From positions 1 through 64,000 of the forward strand of contig SEBV01000017.1 in assembly GCA_004172865.1 (NCBI GenBank): DNA of 64,000 nucleotides, read 5' to 3'. The stretch is from Gammaproteobacteria bacterium. Its GTDB lineage: Bacteria > Pseudomonadota > Gammaproteobacteria > Pseudomonadales > Cellvibrionaceae. How positions within the stretch are numbered: the first letter of the stretch is position 1; each line of letters opens with the position of its first letter. The notes below the pieces were generated by a model that saw nothing but the letters and a program-made list of their open reading frames with translations, had not been told where the DNA came from and did not search any database. A program made the translations under genes and the position numbers. Below, in pieces: positions 7,516 through 16,226 of the stretch.

Positions 7516-8388
7516 CTAGGCAGCGAAGCCTAACAATTCCCACACTGGTCGACAGGAATCTGGCAATTTTGGGAAGCAACCCAATTCTTGCCACGGCTGA
7601 CCAGGCAAATGGAAATCACTGCCACAAGACGCCGCCAAATTATTAGCTGCTGCGATTCGCGCTAAATCTTCAGTTACGGGATGAGCCTGCATCCCGCTTA
7701 CGACTTCAAGCGCATCGCCACCAGCGGCAGCGAAATCTTTAATTAATGCACACATTTTTGTGCGAGTTAAATCGTACTTACACGGATGCGCCAACACTGC
7801 GACACCGCCAGCGGCGTGTATCCATTCAATAATTGTCGCCATTACAGGCCACTGAAATTTCACATCGGCAGATTTGCCCGCGCCTAGATATTTTTTGAAG
7901 GCGGCGTTGATGTTACTCACTGCACCGACATTGATTAAATACTGGGCAAAATGTGGCCGACCGACAAATGCATCACCTGCAATTAATTGTGCACCTTCCA
8001 AACTTCCGGTGATCCCGGCTTTAGCAAGACGGGCCGCAATTTGTTCAGCTCGGCCCGAACGAGCGTCGTTTTGAGCGGCAATCGCAGCATGCAATTCAGT
8101 AGAATCCAGCTTGAAACCAAGACCGACAATATGCACGCCGCCCTTGCCCCATTGACTGGAAAATTCAATGCCAGTAATCAACTTGAGTCCTTGCTCGTCT
8201 GCGGCTTTTTGTGCCAAAACCAGGCCTGCTATGGTATCGTGATCGGTTAACGCCAACACATCCACCTCGCGCTCTTTAGCACGAGCCACCAACATCTCGG
8301 GGCTTAAGGCGCCATCTGAAAAGTGGCTGTGGCAATGTAGATCAAATTTCACAAGGTCATCCAATAAGTGGCCGCAATCGTTACCCAT
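7516..8388 (-). CDS. trpH: PHP-domain phosphoesterase/RNase AM (TrpH family)
   Basis: PHP-domain protein; the E. coli homologue YciV (RNase AM) is a 5'-3' exonuclease that acts on small oligonucleotides and matures 5S and 23S rRNA 5' ends. Metal ligands are visible in FDLHCHSHFSDG (residues ~15-26), DVLALTDHDTIAG (~43-55), GIEFSS, HIVGLGF, AVLAHPCKYDL and the C-terminal SCGSDFHLPGQPW. The ATG at 8388 lacks a ribosome-binding site; the GTG at 8352, giving VKFDLHCH, has GGA 7 bases before it and is the likelier start. It heads trpH-yciO and diverges from the next operon, as in Pseudomonas. Confidence 0.9.
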   Translation of the reverse strand: MGNDCGHLLDDLVKFDLHCHSHFSDGALSPEMLVARAKEREVDVLALTDHDTIAGLVLAQKAADEQGLKLITGIEFSSQWGKGGVHIVGLGFKLDSTELHAAIAAQNDARSGRAEQIAARLAKAGITGSLEGAQLIAGDAFVGRPHFAQYLINVGAVSNINAAFKKYLGAGKSADVKFQWPVMATIIEWIHAAGGVAVLAHPCKYDLTRTKMCALIKDFAAAGGDALEVVSGMQAHPVTEDLARIAAANNLAASCGSDFHLPGQPWQELGCFPKLPDSCRPVWELLGFAA

Positions 8389-8431
8389 AAATGTTAAACT
8401 GGGCGAGTTTGCCCATTATGACCCGAGACTG

Positions 8432-9214
8432 ATGATGACCGATAATCTTTCTGCTCAAAACTCTAATAAAGAGCCTGAGAGCAATGCAGTAACCAGTGAG
8501 AAAGCTGCAACTAAAAAGCCCGCACCAAAAAAAGAAAACATGCTAATCAATATCGTGATGAATATTGTCATTCCATCGCTCATATTGACGAAATTGAGCG
8601 GCCCAACTCATTTGGGCCCAGTGTGGGGCTTGGTTGCCGCGCTGGCTTTTCCATTGGGATATGGCCTTAAAGATTTTATTACCAATCGCAAAATTAATTT
8701 TTTCTCTGGCCTCGGTATTTTTAGCGTCTTGCTAACCGGCGGCATAGGGATTCTCAAATTGCCCACTGAATATTACGCGATTAAAGAAGCTGCGATTCCG
8801 GGATTAATTGGTTTAGTCGTTTTGATTTCTACCAGAACACGTTATCCGCTTGTTAAAACTTTTATCTACAATGATACGATTCTCAACGTCGCCAAGATCA
8901 CTGCAGCTTTGCAAGAACATGATAAAACCGACTTGTTCGAAAAAACACTTCGTTTCGGCTCATACTTGACGGCGGGCTCGTTTTTCCTGTCGTCGACATT
9001 AAATTACATTCTCGCAAAAATTATTGTCGTCAGCCCAAGCGGAACAGAAGCGTTTAATATTGAAGTGGGAACCATGAACGCTTACAGCTTTCCAGTTATT
9101 GCCGTGCCTTCCATGATTATTATGGTGGCTACCTTGATGTATATTTTTCGCAGCATTCGTATATTGACTGGCCTCACATTTGAGGAAGTTATGAATGATC
9201 CATCGACTAAATAA
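8432..9214 (+). CDS. Multi-pass inner-membrane protein (VC0807-like), in the yciB position
   Basis: 260 residues. The first ~36 residues are hydrophilic and Lys/Glu-rich, followed by about six hydrophobic segments near 38-54, 62-79, 90-108, 119-134, 175-197 and 219-240. In related genomes this slot between trpH and yciI is held by the septation/membrane-envelope protein YciB, but this protein is longer and I do not recognise YciB motifs. It resembles the VC0807 group of uncharacterised membrane proteins. The function is unknown. Translation could start at either of two adjacent ATG codons (8432 or 8435). Confidence 0.75.
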   Translation: MMTDNLSAQNSNKEPESNAVTSEKAATKKPAPKKENMLINIVMNIVIPSLILTKLSGPTHLGPVWGLVAALAFPLGYGLKDFITNRKINFFSGLGIFSVLLTGGIGILKLPTEYYAIKEAAIPGLIGLVVLISTRTRYPLVKTFIYNDTILNVAKITAALQEHDKTDLFEKTLRFGSYLTAGSFFLSSTLNYILAKIIVVSPSGTEAFNIEVGTMNAYSFPVIAVPSMIIMVATLMYIFRSIRILTGLTFEEVMNDPSTK

Positions 9215-9228
9215 TTAAAGAGATTTTT

Positions 9229-9528
9229 ATGCTTTACGCCATTATTAGTGAAGATATCGAAGACAGTTTAGAAAAGCGCAAATCAGCACGCCCAGATCAT
9301 TTAGCGCGCCTGCAATTATTAAAAGATCAAGGCAGGTTAATTTTAGCCGGGCCGCACCCCAAAATTGATAATGAAAATCCAGGCGATGCAGGTTTTAGTG
9401 GCAGCTTGGTAGTTGCAGAATTTAATTCACTGGAAGATGCAAAAAGCTGGGCTGCTGCCGATCCCTATATTGCAGCGGGTGTTTACGCAAACGTTATCGT
9501 CAAACCCTTCAAAAAAGTTTTGCCTTAA
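9229..9528 (+). CDS. yciI: YciI family protein
   Basis: 99-residue member of the YciI/dimeric alpha-beta barrel family. The conserved His of the family is in [20 protein letters not shown], with Asp-Pro in [14 protein letters not shown] near residue 80. The biochemical role of the family is not firmly established. It starts 14 bases after the membrane protein, with an AAAGAGA ribosome-binding site, and precedes the SH3 gene by 18 bases; an operon of four genes through pdxJ is likely. Confidence 0.92.
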   Translation: MLYAIISEDIEDSLEKRKSARPDHLARLQLLKDQGRLILAGPHPKIDNENPGDAGFSGSLVVAEFNSLEDAKSWAAADPYIAAGVYANVIVKPFKKVLP

Positions 9529-9546
9529 TTCCCCCAAGGATTTCGC

Positions 9547-10206
9547 ATGAAAAAATTAACACTTGCAACACTTATTGGCTGCGCCACGCTTGGCGCTGGA
9601 TTTTCATCGGTCAGCCTTGCCGAAGAGCGATATGTAACTGATGTAATTTATATTCCACTTCGCTCCGATAAAGACAACCAGGCAACAATTTTAAAAAATG
9701 GTTTACCAACGGGTACACGCCTAAAACTTATTCGTGAAGAAGAAGATTCCAATAAAAATAAATGGTCGCAAGTTATTACCAATGAAGGTATTGAAGGCTG
9801 GATTCGCAGCCAAAATTTAATTGCCGAGCCAACTGCTGCAATGAAACTTGCAGCGTTGACTTCTGGCCCAACCGATATGGTTGAATTGCAAAAGCAAAAT
9901 ATATCACTCAAAAATGATTTAGCCAGCGCACAAGCTTCGGTGCAAAGTTTGACTGCAGAAATAGAAGAAATTCGTAAATCGCCGACCTCTGATATAAACA
10001 TGGAGCAAGAAAATCAAAACATGCACCGTGAAAATCAAAATCTGCAAACTGAACGCGATTTGCTCAGAGCTGAAAACGATCAACTAAAAAGTAGTGACAA
10101 TCACAAGCAACGTATTTATGGTGGCGCCTTAATTTTTGCGGGCGTACTCTTATCATTCGTATTGCAATTATTCGGCAAACGTAAACGCCGCTCTGAATGG
10201 AATTAA
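9547..10206 (+). CDS. SH3-domain membrane-anchored periplasmic protein (YgiM type)
   Basis: 219 residues with a signal peptide (first 25, ending SVSLAEERY), a bacterial SH3 domain at about 28-95 (VIYIPLRSDKDNQATILKNG, later GWIRSQNLI), a coiled coil at about 110-185 with heptad-like LKNDLASAQASVQSLTAEIE, and one C-terminal transmembrane helix (YGGALIFAGVLLSFVLQLFG) ending in KRKRR. This is the TIGR04211/YgiM arrangement. The role is unknown; SH3b domains often bind peptidoglycan or peptides. Confidence 0.88.
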   Translation: MKKLTLATLIGCATLGAGFSSVSLAEERYVTDVIYIPLRSDKDNQATILKNGLPTGTRLKLIREEEDSNKNKWSQVITNEGIEGWIRSQNLIAEPTAAMKLAALTSGPTDMVELQKQNISLKNDLASAQASVQSLTAEIEEIRKSPTSDINMEQENQNMHRENQNLQTERDLLRAENDQLKSSDNHKQRIYGGALIFAGVLLSFVLQLFGKRKRRSEWN

Positions 10207-10210
10207 TCGC

Positions 10211-10975
10211 GTGAGCAATTCAACGGCGCTTAGCGTTAATCTCAATAAAATTGCATTGATTCGTAATTCCCGCGAAGGTAACTACCCAAATGTAGTCACT
10301 CACGGTGAAATTTGTTTGGCGGCTGGCGCTGATGGTTTAACGGTTCACCCGCGCCCTGATCAACGCCACATTCGCCCGCACGATGTTTACGATTTGGCAG
10401 AATTGTTGAAAGACAATCACAATGCTGAATTTAATATTGAAGGAAATCCTTTCGCCGAAAAAATTGGCGACTTTCCAGGGTTTATTCAATTAGTGTTGGA
10501 TACAAAACCAGAGCAATGTACGTTGGTTCCCGACGGTAATGATCAATTAACATCTGATCATGGTTTTGATTTAAAAAAATCCGGCAAACAATTAAAACCT
10601 ATTCTTGCGCAATTAAAAGATGCGGGTGTTCGCGTAAGTTTATTTATGGACCCCGATCTCGAACAAATTGAATTGGCAAAAAAATTGGGTGCGGATCGCA
10701 TTGAACTTTACACCGGCCCTTATGCAGAATCGTTTAAACACCAAGATGCGAATTTTGAAAAGCTATTCCAACGCTATTTTTCAGCAGCTGAGCATGCCGC
10801 TAACATTGGTATAGGTTTAAATGCCGGGCACGATTTAAATTTGGATAATCTCACCCACTTTCGCAAAGTGCCACAATTGCTCGAAGTCTCCATCGGCCAC
10901 GCATTGACTGTAGATGCTATTAGTATGGGTTTAGATAAAGCCGTACGCGCCTATAAACATCTCTGCGTTGCATAA
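10211..10975 (+). CDS. pdxJ: Pyridoxine 5'-phosphate synthase, Bacteroidetes-like sequence type
   Basis: Catalyses the last ring-closing step of vitamin B6 synthesis (DXP plus aminoacetone phosphate to PNP). Active-site motifs are kept: TVHPRPDQRHI, FNIEG and NAGHDL, corresponding to the E. coli catalytic His45, Glu72 and His193 regions. The N-terminus reads LSVNLNKIALIRNSREGNYP, where proteobacterial enzymes have NIDHIATLRNAR; the form here, with NKIA and EFNIEGNP, resembles Bacteroidetes PdxJ. The GTG at 10211, 4 bases after the SH3 gene, is the likely start (254 residues), since the upstream in-frame extension runs inside that gene. The gene is not next to recO, the usual gammaproteobacterial place. 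Confidence 0.88.
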   Translation: MSNSTALSVNLNKIALIRNSREGNYPNVVTHGEICLAAGADGLTVHPRPDQRHIRPHDVYDLAELLKDNHNAEFNIEGNPFAEKIGDFPGFIQLVLDTKPEQCTLVPDGNDQLTSDHGFDLKKSGKQLKPILAQLKDAGVRVSLFMDPDLEQIELAKKLGADRIELYTGPYAESFKHQDANFEKLFQRYFSAAEHAANIGIGLNAGHDLNLDNLTHFRKVPQLLEVSIGHALTVDAISMGLDKAVRAYKHLCVA

Positions 10976-10996
10976 CGCACTACGACATAATTTGAT

Positions 10997-11788
10997 ATGA
11001 ATAAAGAACGCGACACTCACAAAGATCGTGGCGATAGCCAGGCCTATTTGGAAAAGAAAAAGTTTTTTGACGGCCTGCTGACGGTATATGGACGCAAGCC
11101 TGTACTAGAAGCATTGCAAGATAAAGCGACCAATATTCACCGCCTGCATTTGGCAGAAAGTAATAAATCCGCACCAATTCTGGATGATATTATCAAAATT
11201 GCCAAAGCCAAAGGCGCGGAAATTCTGTATCACAACCGCGCCGAGCTTTCGCGTATTTCAAAAAACTCCAGTCAGGACCAAGGTGTAGCGGCAGATTTAA
11301 TTTGTCGCGGCTTTCAAACCTACGATAATTTTTTACAGAACAATAAAGGTAAAAAATTTACGCTGCTTGCATTGGATGGCGTTAGCAACCCGCAAAACCT
11401 CGGCATGATTATTCGCTCCGCGTGCGCAGGCAATATCGATGGGATTTTGTTGCCGCAACACGGCAGCGCTCAAATTGATCCGCTGGTGATTAAGGCGAGT
11501 GCCGGAACTGTTTTCAAAGCACCGATCCTGCGATGTAAAAATTTAGCAGCGGCATTAAAAGATTTTAAAGATAGCGATGTTGTAGTCTGCTCTTTGTCAT
11601 CACATGCTCAATCTACGCTGAAAGAATTCAGCACCGAACAAGCATGCATTTATGTATTGGGAAATGAAACTGAAGGCGTGTCCAAAGAAGTATCGCAACT
11701 TTGCAATGAGAGCGTGCGGATTCCAATGAACAACGGCGTTGAATCTTTAAATGTTGCAGTCACAGCTGCACTCATCGCATTTCGATAA
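10997..11788 (+). CDS. TrmH/SpoU-family RNA 2'-O-methyltransferase
   Basis: 263 residues. The N-terminal substrate-binding domain (about 25-105) starts FDGLLTVYGRKPVLEALQDK. The knotted SPOUT catalytic domain shows motif 1 LALDGVSNPQNLGMIIRSA, motif 2 YVLGNETEGVS and motif 3 IPMNNGVESLNVAVTAALI. This is the RlmB/TrmH type that uses S-adenosylmethionine to methylate ribose in rRNA or tRNA. The exact target cannot be read from sequence, and rlmB in this group usually sits beside rnr, so I give no symbol. Confidence 0.9.
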   Translation: MNKERDTHKDRGDSQAYLEKKKFFDGLLTVYGRKPVLEALQDKATNIHRLHLAESNKSAPILDDIIKIAKAKGAEILYHNRAELSRISKNSSQDQGVAADLICRGFQTYDNFLQNNKGKKFTLLALDGVSNPQNLGMIIRSACAGNIDGILLPQHGSAQIDPLVIKASAGTVFKAPILRCKNLAAALKDFKDSDVVVCSLSSHAQSTLKEFSTEQACIYVLGNETEGVSKEVSQLCNESVRIPMNNGVESLNVAVTAALIAFR

Positions 11789-11791
11789 TGA

Positions 11792-12454
11792 TTAATCATC
11801 TCTTTTTTTAGCGGATGCTTCCGCTTTATTAAGCCGCATTAATATGCCGACCAAAACATCCACTGACTGTGCGCCCTGAATCAAGTGCTCACGGTTGATC
11901 ACTATACTCGGTACGGCGTTGATACCAAGTTCATGCCATTGCTGTTCCAGTGTGCGAACATCATTAGCGAATAAATCAGTTGTTAAAATTATTTCGGCGC
12001 GATCTTTATCCAATCCTAAATCAGTCACTATATCTATCAGAACTTGCTTGTCACTCGGATCTTTCGATTCGGTGTGATACGCATTTAGCAACGCCAATTT
12101 AAGCTTACGCTGCACATCCAAACCTAACTCCAATTCTGCCCAATACAGCAAACGATGCGCGTCAAACGTATTCCAAATATAGTCGCGTTTACCAAATACA
12201 AATTCAACTTCTTCGCCGCGCTCTCGCAAATGTTGCTGAGTTTCTTCAATACGAGTGGCGGTCATACCATATTTTTCTGAAAGATAATCAACGAGATTTC
12301 TACCCTCTTTCGGCATGTCAGGATTCAATTCAAAAGGCTGGAAATGCAAATCGTATTGAAATCTGTCGCCCATGAGTTTCAAAGCTTTTTGAAAGGATGC
12401 AACACCGAGCGCGCACCAGGGACAGTTGATATCTGAAATAAAATCTATTCGCAT
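11792..12454 (-). CDS. DsbA-family oxidoreductase, FrnE-like
   Basis: 220-residue cytosolic thioredoxin-fold protein without a signal peptide. The active site CPWC is at residues 11-14 (SDINCPWCALGV), and the cis-Pro loop is AVPSIVINREHLIQGAQ near residue 187. The insertion between the two halves is helical as in DsbA. FrnE-like proteins are disulfide isomerases or glutathione-linked oxidoreductases; the substrate is unknown. It converges tail-to-tail with the RNA methyltransferase gene with a 3-base gap. Confidence 0.9.
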   Translation of the reverse strand: MRIDFISDINCPWCALGVASFQKALKLMGDRFQYDLHFQPFELNPDMPKEGRNLVDYLSEKYGMTATRIEETQQHLRERGEEVEFVFGKRDYIWNTFDAHRLLYWAELELGLDVQRKLKLALLNAYHTESKDPSDKQVLIDIVTDLGLDKDRAEIILTTDLFANDVRTLEQQWHELGINAVPSIVINREHLIQGAQSVDVLVGILMRLNKAEASAKKRDD

Positions 12455-12523
12455 AATTTACACTCGTCATTCGTTATTTTGATTTATCCTAACCCATTTA
12501 CTTTGCAGTGCGAACCACTAAAT

Positions 12524-12551
12524 AAAAAGGGCTGCGTGGCAGCCCTTTTTT
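12524..12551. terminator. Intrinsic terminator after the ammonium transporter
   Basis: AAAAAGGGCTGC (12524-12535) pairs perfectly with GCAGCCCTTTTT (12539-12550) across a GTG loop. It lies 20 bases after the amt stop. Confidence 0.9.
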
Positions 12552-12570
12552 CGCGGAAACATCGCTTCAA

Positions 12571-13881
12571 TTAAAGCTTGTAACCATCCTCCTCGTGCAA
12601 ACTTAAATCAAGGCCAATCGACTCTTCATCTTTGGTTACACGCAATCCACCGGTCAAGAGACTAGTCAATTTCAATAACAAATAAGTTACGACAACACTA
12701 AACACCAGCGTCGAAATAATACCAATCAATTGCACCTGTAGCTGCTGGCCAATGCTTTCAATACCAGCAGCGAAACCTAAACCACTGAATGCACCTAATT
12801 GTGTGGATGCAAAAATACCAGCCATGAAAGTTCCGATAATTCCACCAACACCATGCACTGGGAAAACGTCGAGCGAATCGTCGATTTTCCACACGCGCTT
12901 CACCAACTGCGTCATAAAAAAACAGACAACACCAGCCACTAAACCAATCACAATGGCGCCACCTGGGCCGACATAACCTGACGCGGGTGTGATAGTGCCG
13001 AGGCCCGCAACCATACCAGTAACAATACCTAGAACGCTTGGCTTTCTAAATTTAATCCATTCAATAGTCATCCATGACAAGGCTCCCGCCGCTGCCGATA
13101 AATGCGTGACCAGCATTGCCATAGCTGCGTTGCCGTTAGCTGCCAGCGCGCTACCAGCGTTGAATCCAAACCAGCCCACCCACAGAATACCGGCGCCGGT
13201 CACTACCATCGTCATATTATGTGGCGGCATCGCTACATTGGGAAATCCATTACGCTTGCCAAGCACCAATGCCGCAACCAGTGAACCAACACCCGCGGTA
13301 ATATGTACGACAGTACCGCCAGCAAAATCCAACAAACCCATTTTGTACAGCCAACCCGAACTGCTCCATACCCAATGACAAACCGGCACATAGCAAAGCA
13401 GCAACCAAAGTGCGGAGAAAATCAACATGGAAGAAAACTTCAAGCGCTCTGCATAAGCACCCACAATCAACGCAGGCGTAATAACGGCGAAGGTCATTTG
13501 ATACATTGCAAAAAGTGTTTCGGGGATGTCGCCCCACAAATCGTCTTTTTTGATTGATGCTAAAAACACTTTACTGAAATCACCGATATATTCATTGCCG
13601 GGGCCAAACGCCAAACTGTAGCCAATGATTACCCACAACAAAGAGGCAATTGCCGTTATGGCAAAACATTGCATAAGTACTGACAGTACGTTTTTTACAC
13701 GCACCAAACCCGCATAAAACAATGACAATCCTGGCAAGGTCATAAACAAAACCAAGGCGCTGGCGGTAAGCATCCACGCCGTGTTGGCGCCGTTTAGAAC
13801 GACAGGTGTCGTGTCAGCCAAAGCGACTTTGCTTACGCATAGACCGGAGAGCATCACTAGCAGACGGAGGGTTGTCTTCAT
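12571..13881 (-). CDS. amtB: Ammonium transporter (Amt/AmtB)
   Basis: 436 residues with a cleavable signal sequence (ending SKVALAD), then about 11 membrane helices in the Amt fold. Pore His residues are recognisable in TVVHITAGVGS (His193) and DVFPVHGVGGIIGT, the twin-His pair. The conserved AYAERLKFSSMLIFSALWLL (quoted AYAERLKFSSMLIFSALW) and FNAGSALAANGNA motifs are present. The C-terminus GLDLSLHEEDGYKL matches the tail that contacts the PII protein GlnK, yet no glnK lies beside it. Monocistronic, with a long 338-base upstream region containing a possible sigma-54 promoter. Confidence 0.95.
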   Translation of the reverse strand: MKTTLRLLVMLSGLCVSKVALADTTPVVLNGANTAWMLTASALVLFMTLPGLSLFYAGLVRVKNVLSVLMQCFAITAIASLLWVIIGYSLAFGPGNEYIGDFSKVFLASIKKDDLWGDIPETLFAMYQMTFAVITPALIVGAYAERLKFSSMLIFSALWLLLCYVPVCHWVWSSSGWLYKMGLLDFAGGTVVHITAGVGSLVAALVLGKRNGFPNVAMPPHNMTMVVTGAGILWVGWFGFNAGSALAANGNAAMAMLVTHLSAAAGALSWMTIEWIKFRKPSVLGIVTGMVAGLGTITPASGYVGPGGAIVIGLVAGVVCFFMTQLVKRVWKIDDSLDVFPVHGVGGIIGTFMAGIFASTQLGAFSGLGFAAGIESIGQQLQVQLIGIISTLVFSVVVTYLLLKLTSLLTGGLRVTKDEESIGLDLSLHEEDGYKL

Positions 13882-14068
13882 AATTACACCTTATGATTTT
13901 TATGGGTTAAGCATGGGGAAACTTGCATCAAAATTTGCCCCAATTTGAATCATCCACAATCGATTTTTATCTATATTGTAGAAAAATTAGCTAAAAACGC
14001 CTTAATTAACCCCAATTAAAACCCAAAAATGGGCAAATTAAAGGAAAATTTGATGTGCAAAAGCGGAT

Positions 14069-14084
14069 AGCACTAAATATGCCA
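14069..14084 (-). promoter_or_regulatory. Candidate sigma-54 promoter of amtB
   Basis: On the minus strand the sequence is TGGCATATTTAGTGCT. It has the invariant GG at -24 and GC at -12 with exact 10-base spacing, and TGGCA matches the consensus fully. It lies about 190 bases before the amtB ATG, so the leader would be long. Sigma-54/NtrC control of amtB is common; here it is inferred. Confidence 0.45.
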
Positions 14085-14177
14085 TTAAATTTTATCTTTT
14101 ATATTCAAAAGGTTATAGATCTCATAGTTCAATATTGGCGGAGAATTGCACCAACATAAAACAATGTAGATTGATGC

Positions 14178-14202
14178 GGCACAAATATGATTCATTTGTG
14201 CC
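14178..14202. repeat. Perfect 9-base inverted repeat upstream of amtB
   Basis: GGCACAAAT (14178-14186) and ATTTGTGCC (14194-14202) are separated by 7 bases. The element is about 105 bases upstream of the candidate sigma-54 promoter, where an enhancer site could lie. It is also just past the tgpA stop but has no T-run, so it is a poor terminator. The spacing of GCAC and GTGC is wider than in an NtrC site. Confidence 0.45.
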
Positions 14203-14219
14203 CTTATACAGCAGATATG

Positions 14220-16226
14220 TCACTTACGAGGGCGAAAGTCAGTTAAGGATTGTTTCAACTGAGCCAAAACCTGTGAGTCATTGCCGTACGCAAGACGCTC
14301 ATACAAATCGAACAAATCCGTTAAAGCTCCAGACAATTCAGGGTGAAAATTACTTACCCGTTCTGAGAATTGCCGCGGAGTTTCCCCGGGCTGTGGACTG
14401 AAGCCAATAACATTTAGCTTTTTACAAATTTGCTGATAGATGAGTGATATTTCAGGCAGCTTTTCCTTAGGTGCTCGCAAAATTAAAAATATAAAAAGCA
14501 GAAGACCAAAGCCTGCAATTGCACTAAATACCAAAACTGCAATTCGCAATGGCGATACCTTACCGAGTAGATTTTCAAGTAGCGACGACTGGGACTCAGC
14601 ATCAAAATTCAAAACCCATTGCGTCCACGTCAAATTCAACGCATCCCATTGTTCACGAAGTTGATACAGCATTTTGATGGATGCGCCAAAGGGTCTCGCT
14701 AAATACTGCTGATCTGTTTCGGACAGGGAGGATTCAATTCCTCTTTGAATACGTTCGGGAGCAACCGCCGCAGTGGGATCAAACATCACCCAACCACGGC
14801 CTTTCAACCAAACTTCGGCCCAGGCATGGGCGTCCCGCTGGCGAATGCTGAGCGAACCATCAACCGAATTAATGTCACCGCCCTGATAACCAACAACAAC
14901 GCGTGCCGGTATATCTGCAGCGCGCAAGAAAAATACGAAGCTACTGGCAAAGTGCTCACAAAACCCCTGACGACTTCCCCATAAAAAATCATCTACAACG
15001 TCCTGCCCCAAGGCCGGCGGTTTCAGTGTGTAAAAAAAACTCTGGCGATAATAATTGAATATCTTTTCGATCAATTTTTCAGTAGAGCCGGTTTCAGTAA
15101 GCCACTCCGTTGCACGTTTTCGCGTTTCAGGATTACCCGTTTTTGGCAGTAATTTATTTTGCGTAAGTTCATCAGGACCAATTTCATTAAGCTGATAATT
15201 TAACGCGGACACAATGTGAAAACTTTTCCTTTCAATCAGCGGTGCAAAAGATTGCAAACGCGCCTCTCTTATAAACACCAAATTGTTGTTCCAAGACTCG
15301 GGCACAGCCAAAGCATAAATCCATGGTCTGCCCGTTGGCTCAACCAAGAGATCGTATTCAACGCGCTTATCTCTGTATTCAATGTGTGAACGCAATTTTG
15401 CGTTGGCTTGATTAAAATAGTTTTCAGATTTTTGTTCGCGGCTTTGCGACCAACGTCGGCCATCAAAATAAGAAAAAACCAAACTGCGCCAATACAATTT
15501 TTCACGTGCTGGCATTTCACTGGAAAATTTCACACGAAAAGCTAATTCATTGGATTCCATCAACTCAGTGAAATCACCGGGAGACATGGAATCACTCATG
15601 CCCGTTTTAGCATGATCAGGTGCAGGCACTGACCAAAAAGATCCCAAGCGTGGAACCACCACAAATAATAAAACCATGAAAGGAATGGCCTGCAACAAAA
15701 TATATAAGCTAGGGCGAATACCTTGCCATAGAGATTCCTGATCAGATTTTTTGTAGAGATGCATTAGCGTTGAGCAAAGCAGTAGCAGGCAACCAAATCC
15801 ATAAAACGCAGCGAGAAAATGATTAAACTCAATAAATTGTGCGGCGAGAATAAAAAATGCTATAAAAATCAGTAATACAAAATCCGTTTTGGTTTTTAAT
15901 TCGAGGAGCTTTAGTGTGAATCCAACCAGCAATAAACTTACCATGGATTCAAAACCAAAACTTTTTCCTAAGCTCAAAAACAATCCCAAACAACAAGCTA
16001 CTACCAACAAGGTTTTTCTTAATTTATTGGGATAGTTCCACGCACCCTGAAATATTCTCCAGCGCCAAAAAGCTACATATACCCACAACATCGCGATCCA
16101 CGCTGGCACGCTAACAAAGTGAGGAGCCAGAATAAAAACCTGAATGCACAACAGCCACGCCAAACTTTGACGTGAAATTGGTTGGCTTTGAGCCGCCAGT
16201 TTAGGAATAAGTTTTTTAGTGAACAT
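14220..16226 (-). CDS. tgpA: TgpA-type transglutaminase-like membrane protein (DUF3488)
   Basis: 668 residues counted from the ATG at 16226. Five to seven membrane helices occupy about residues 20-195 (DUF3488). A periplasmic transglutaminase core follows, with Cys423 (QGFCEHFASSF), His467 (RDAHAWAEVW) and Asp483 (VMFDPTAA). One more membrane helix sits near 558-580 and a cytoplasmic DUF4129-type tail ends the protein. The P. aeruginosa homologue TgpA is essential, but its substrate is unknown. The ATG follows a GGAGG site by 7 bases and shares its A with the TGA of the DUF58 gene, so the TTG further upstream is rejected. Third gene of moxR-DUF58-tgpA. Confidence 0.93.
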   Translation of the reverse strand: MFTKKLIPKLAAQSQPISRQSLAWLLCIQVFILAPHFVSVPAWIAMLWVYVAFWRWRIFQGAWNYPNKLRKTLLVVACCLGLFLSLGKSFGFESMVSLLLVGFTLKLLELKTKTDFVLLIFIAFFILAAQFIEFNHFLAAFYGFGCLLLLCSTLMHLYKKSDQESLWQGIRPSLYILLQAIPFMVLLFVVVPRLGSFWSVPAPDHAKTGMSDSMSPGDFTELMESNELAFRVKFSSEMPAREKLYWRSLVFSYFDGRRWSQSREQKSENYFNQANAKLRSHIEYRDKRVEYDLLVEPTGRPWIYALAVPESWNNNLVFIREARLQSFAPLIERKSFHIVSALNYQLNEIGPDELTQNKLLPKTGNPETRKRATEWLTETGSTEKLIEKIFNYYRQSFFYTLKPPALGQDVVDDFLWGSRQGFCEHFASSFVFFLRAADIPARVVVGYQGGDINSVDGSLSIRQRDAHAWAEVWLKGRGWVMFDPTAAVAPERIQRGIESSLSETDQQYLARPFGASIKMLYQLREQWDALNLTWTQWVLNFDAESQSSLLENLLGKVSPLRIAVLVFSAIAGFGLLLFIFLILRAPKEKLPEISLIYQQICKKLNVIGFSPQPGETPRQFSERVSNFHPELSGALTDLFDLYERLAYGNDSQVLAQLKQSLTDFRPRK

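Larger units (their letters stand above)
13882..14219. other. Upstream region of the ammonium transporter gene
   Basis: This 338-base AT-rich region lies between the end of tgpA and the start of amtB. It contains a candidate sigma-54 promoter (14069-14084), a perfect inverted repeat (14178-14202) and further short GGGCAAATT/AATTTGCCC-type repeats nearer amtB. No convincing coding sequence was seen. Confidence 0.6.

Noticed and set aside
13102-13537. Several frames on both strands inside the ammonium transporter gene
   Set aside because: They overlap an intact amtB and lack their own start signals.
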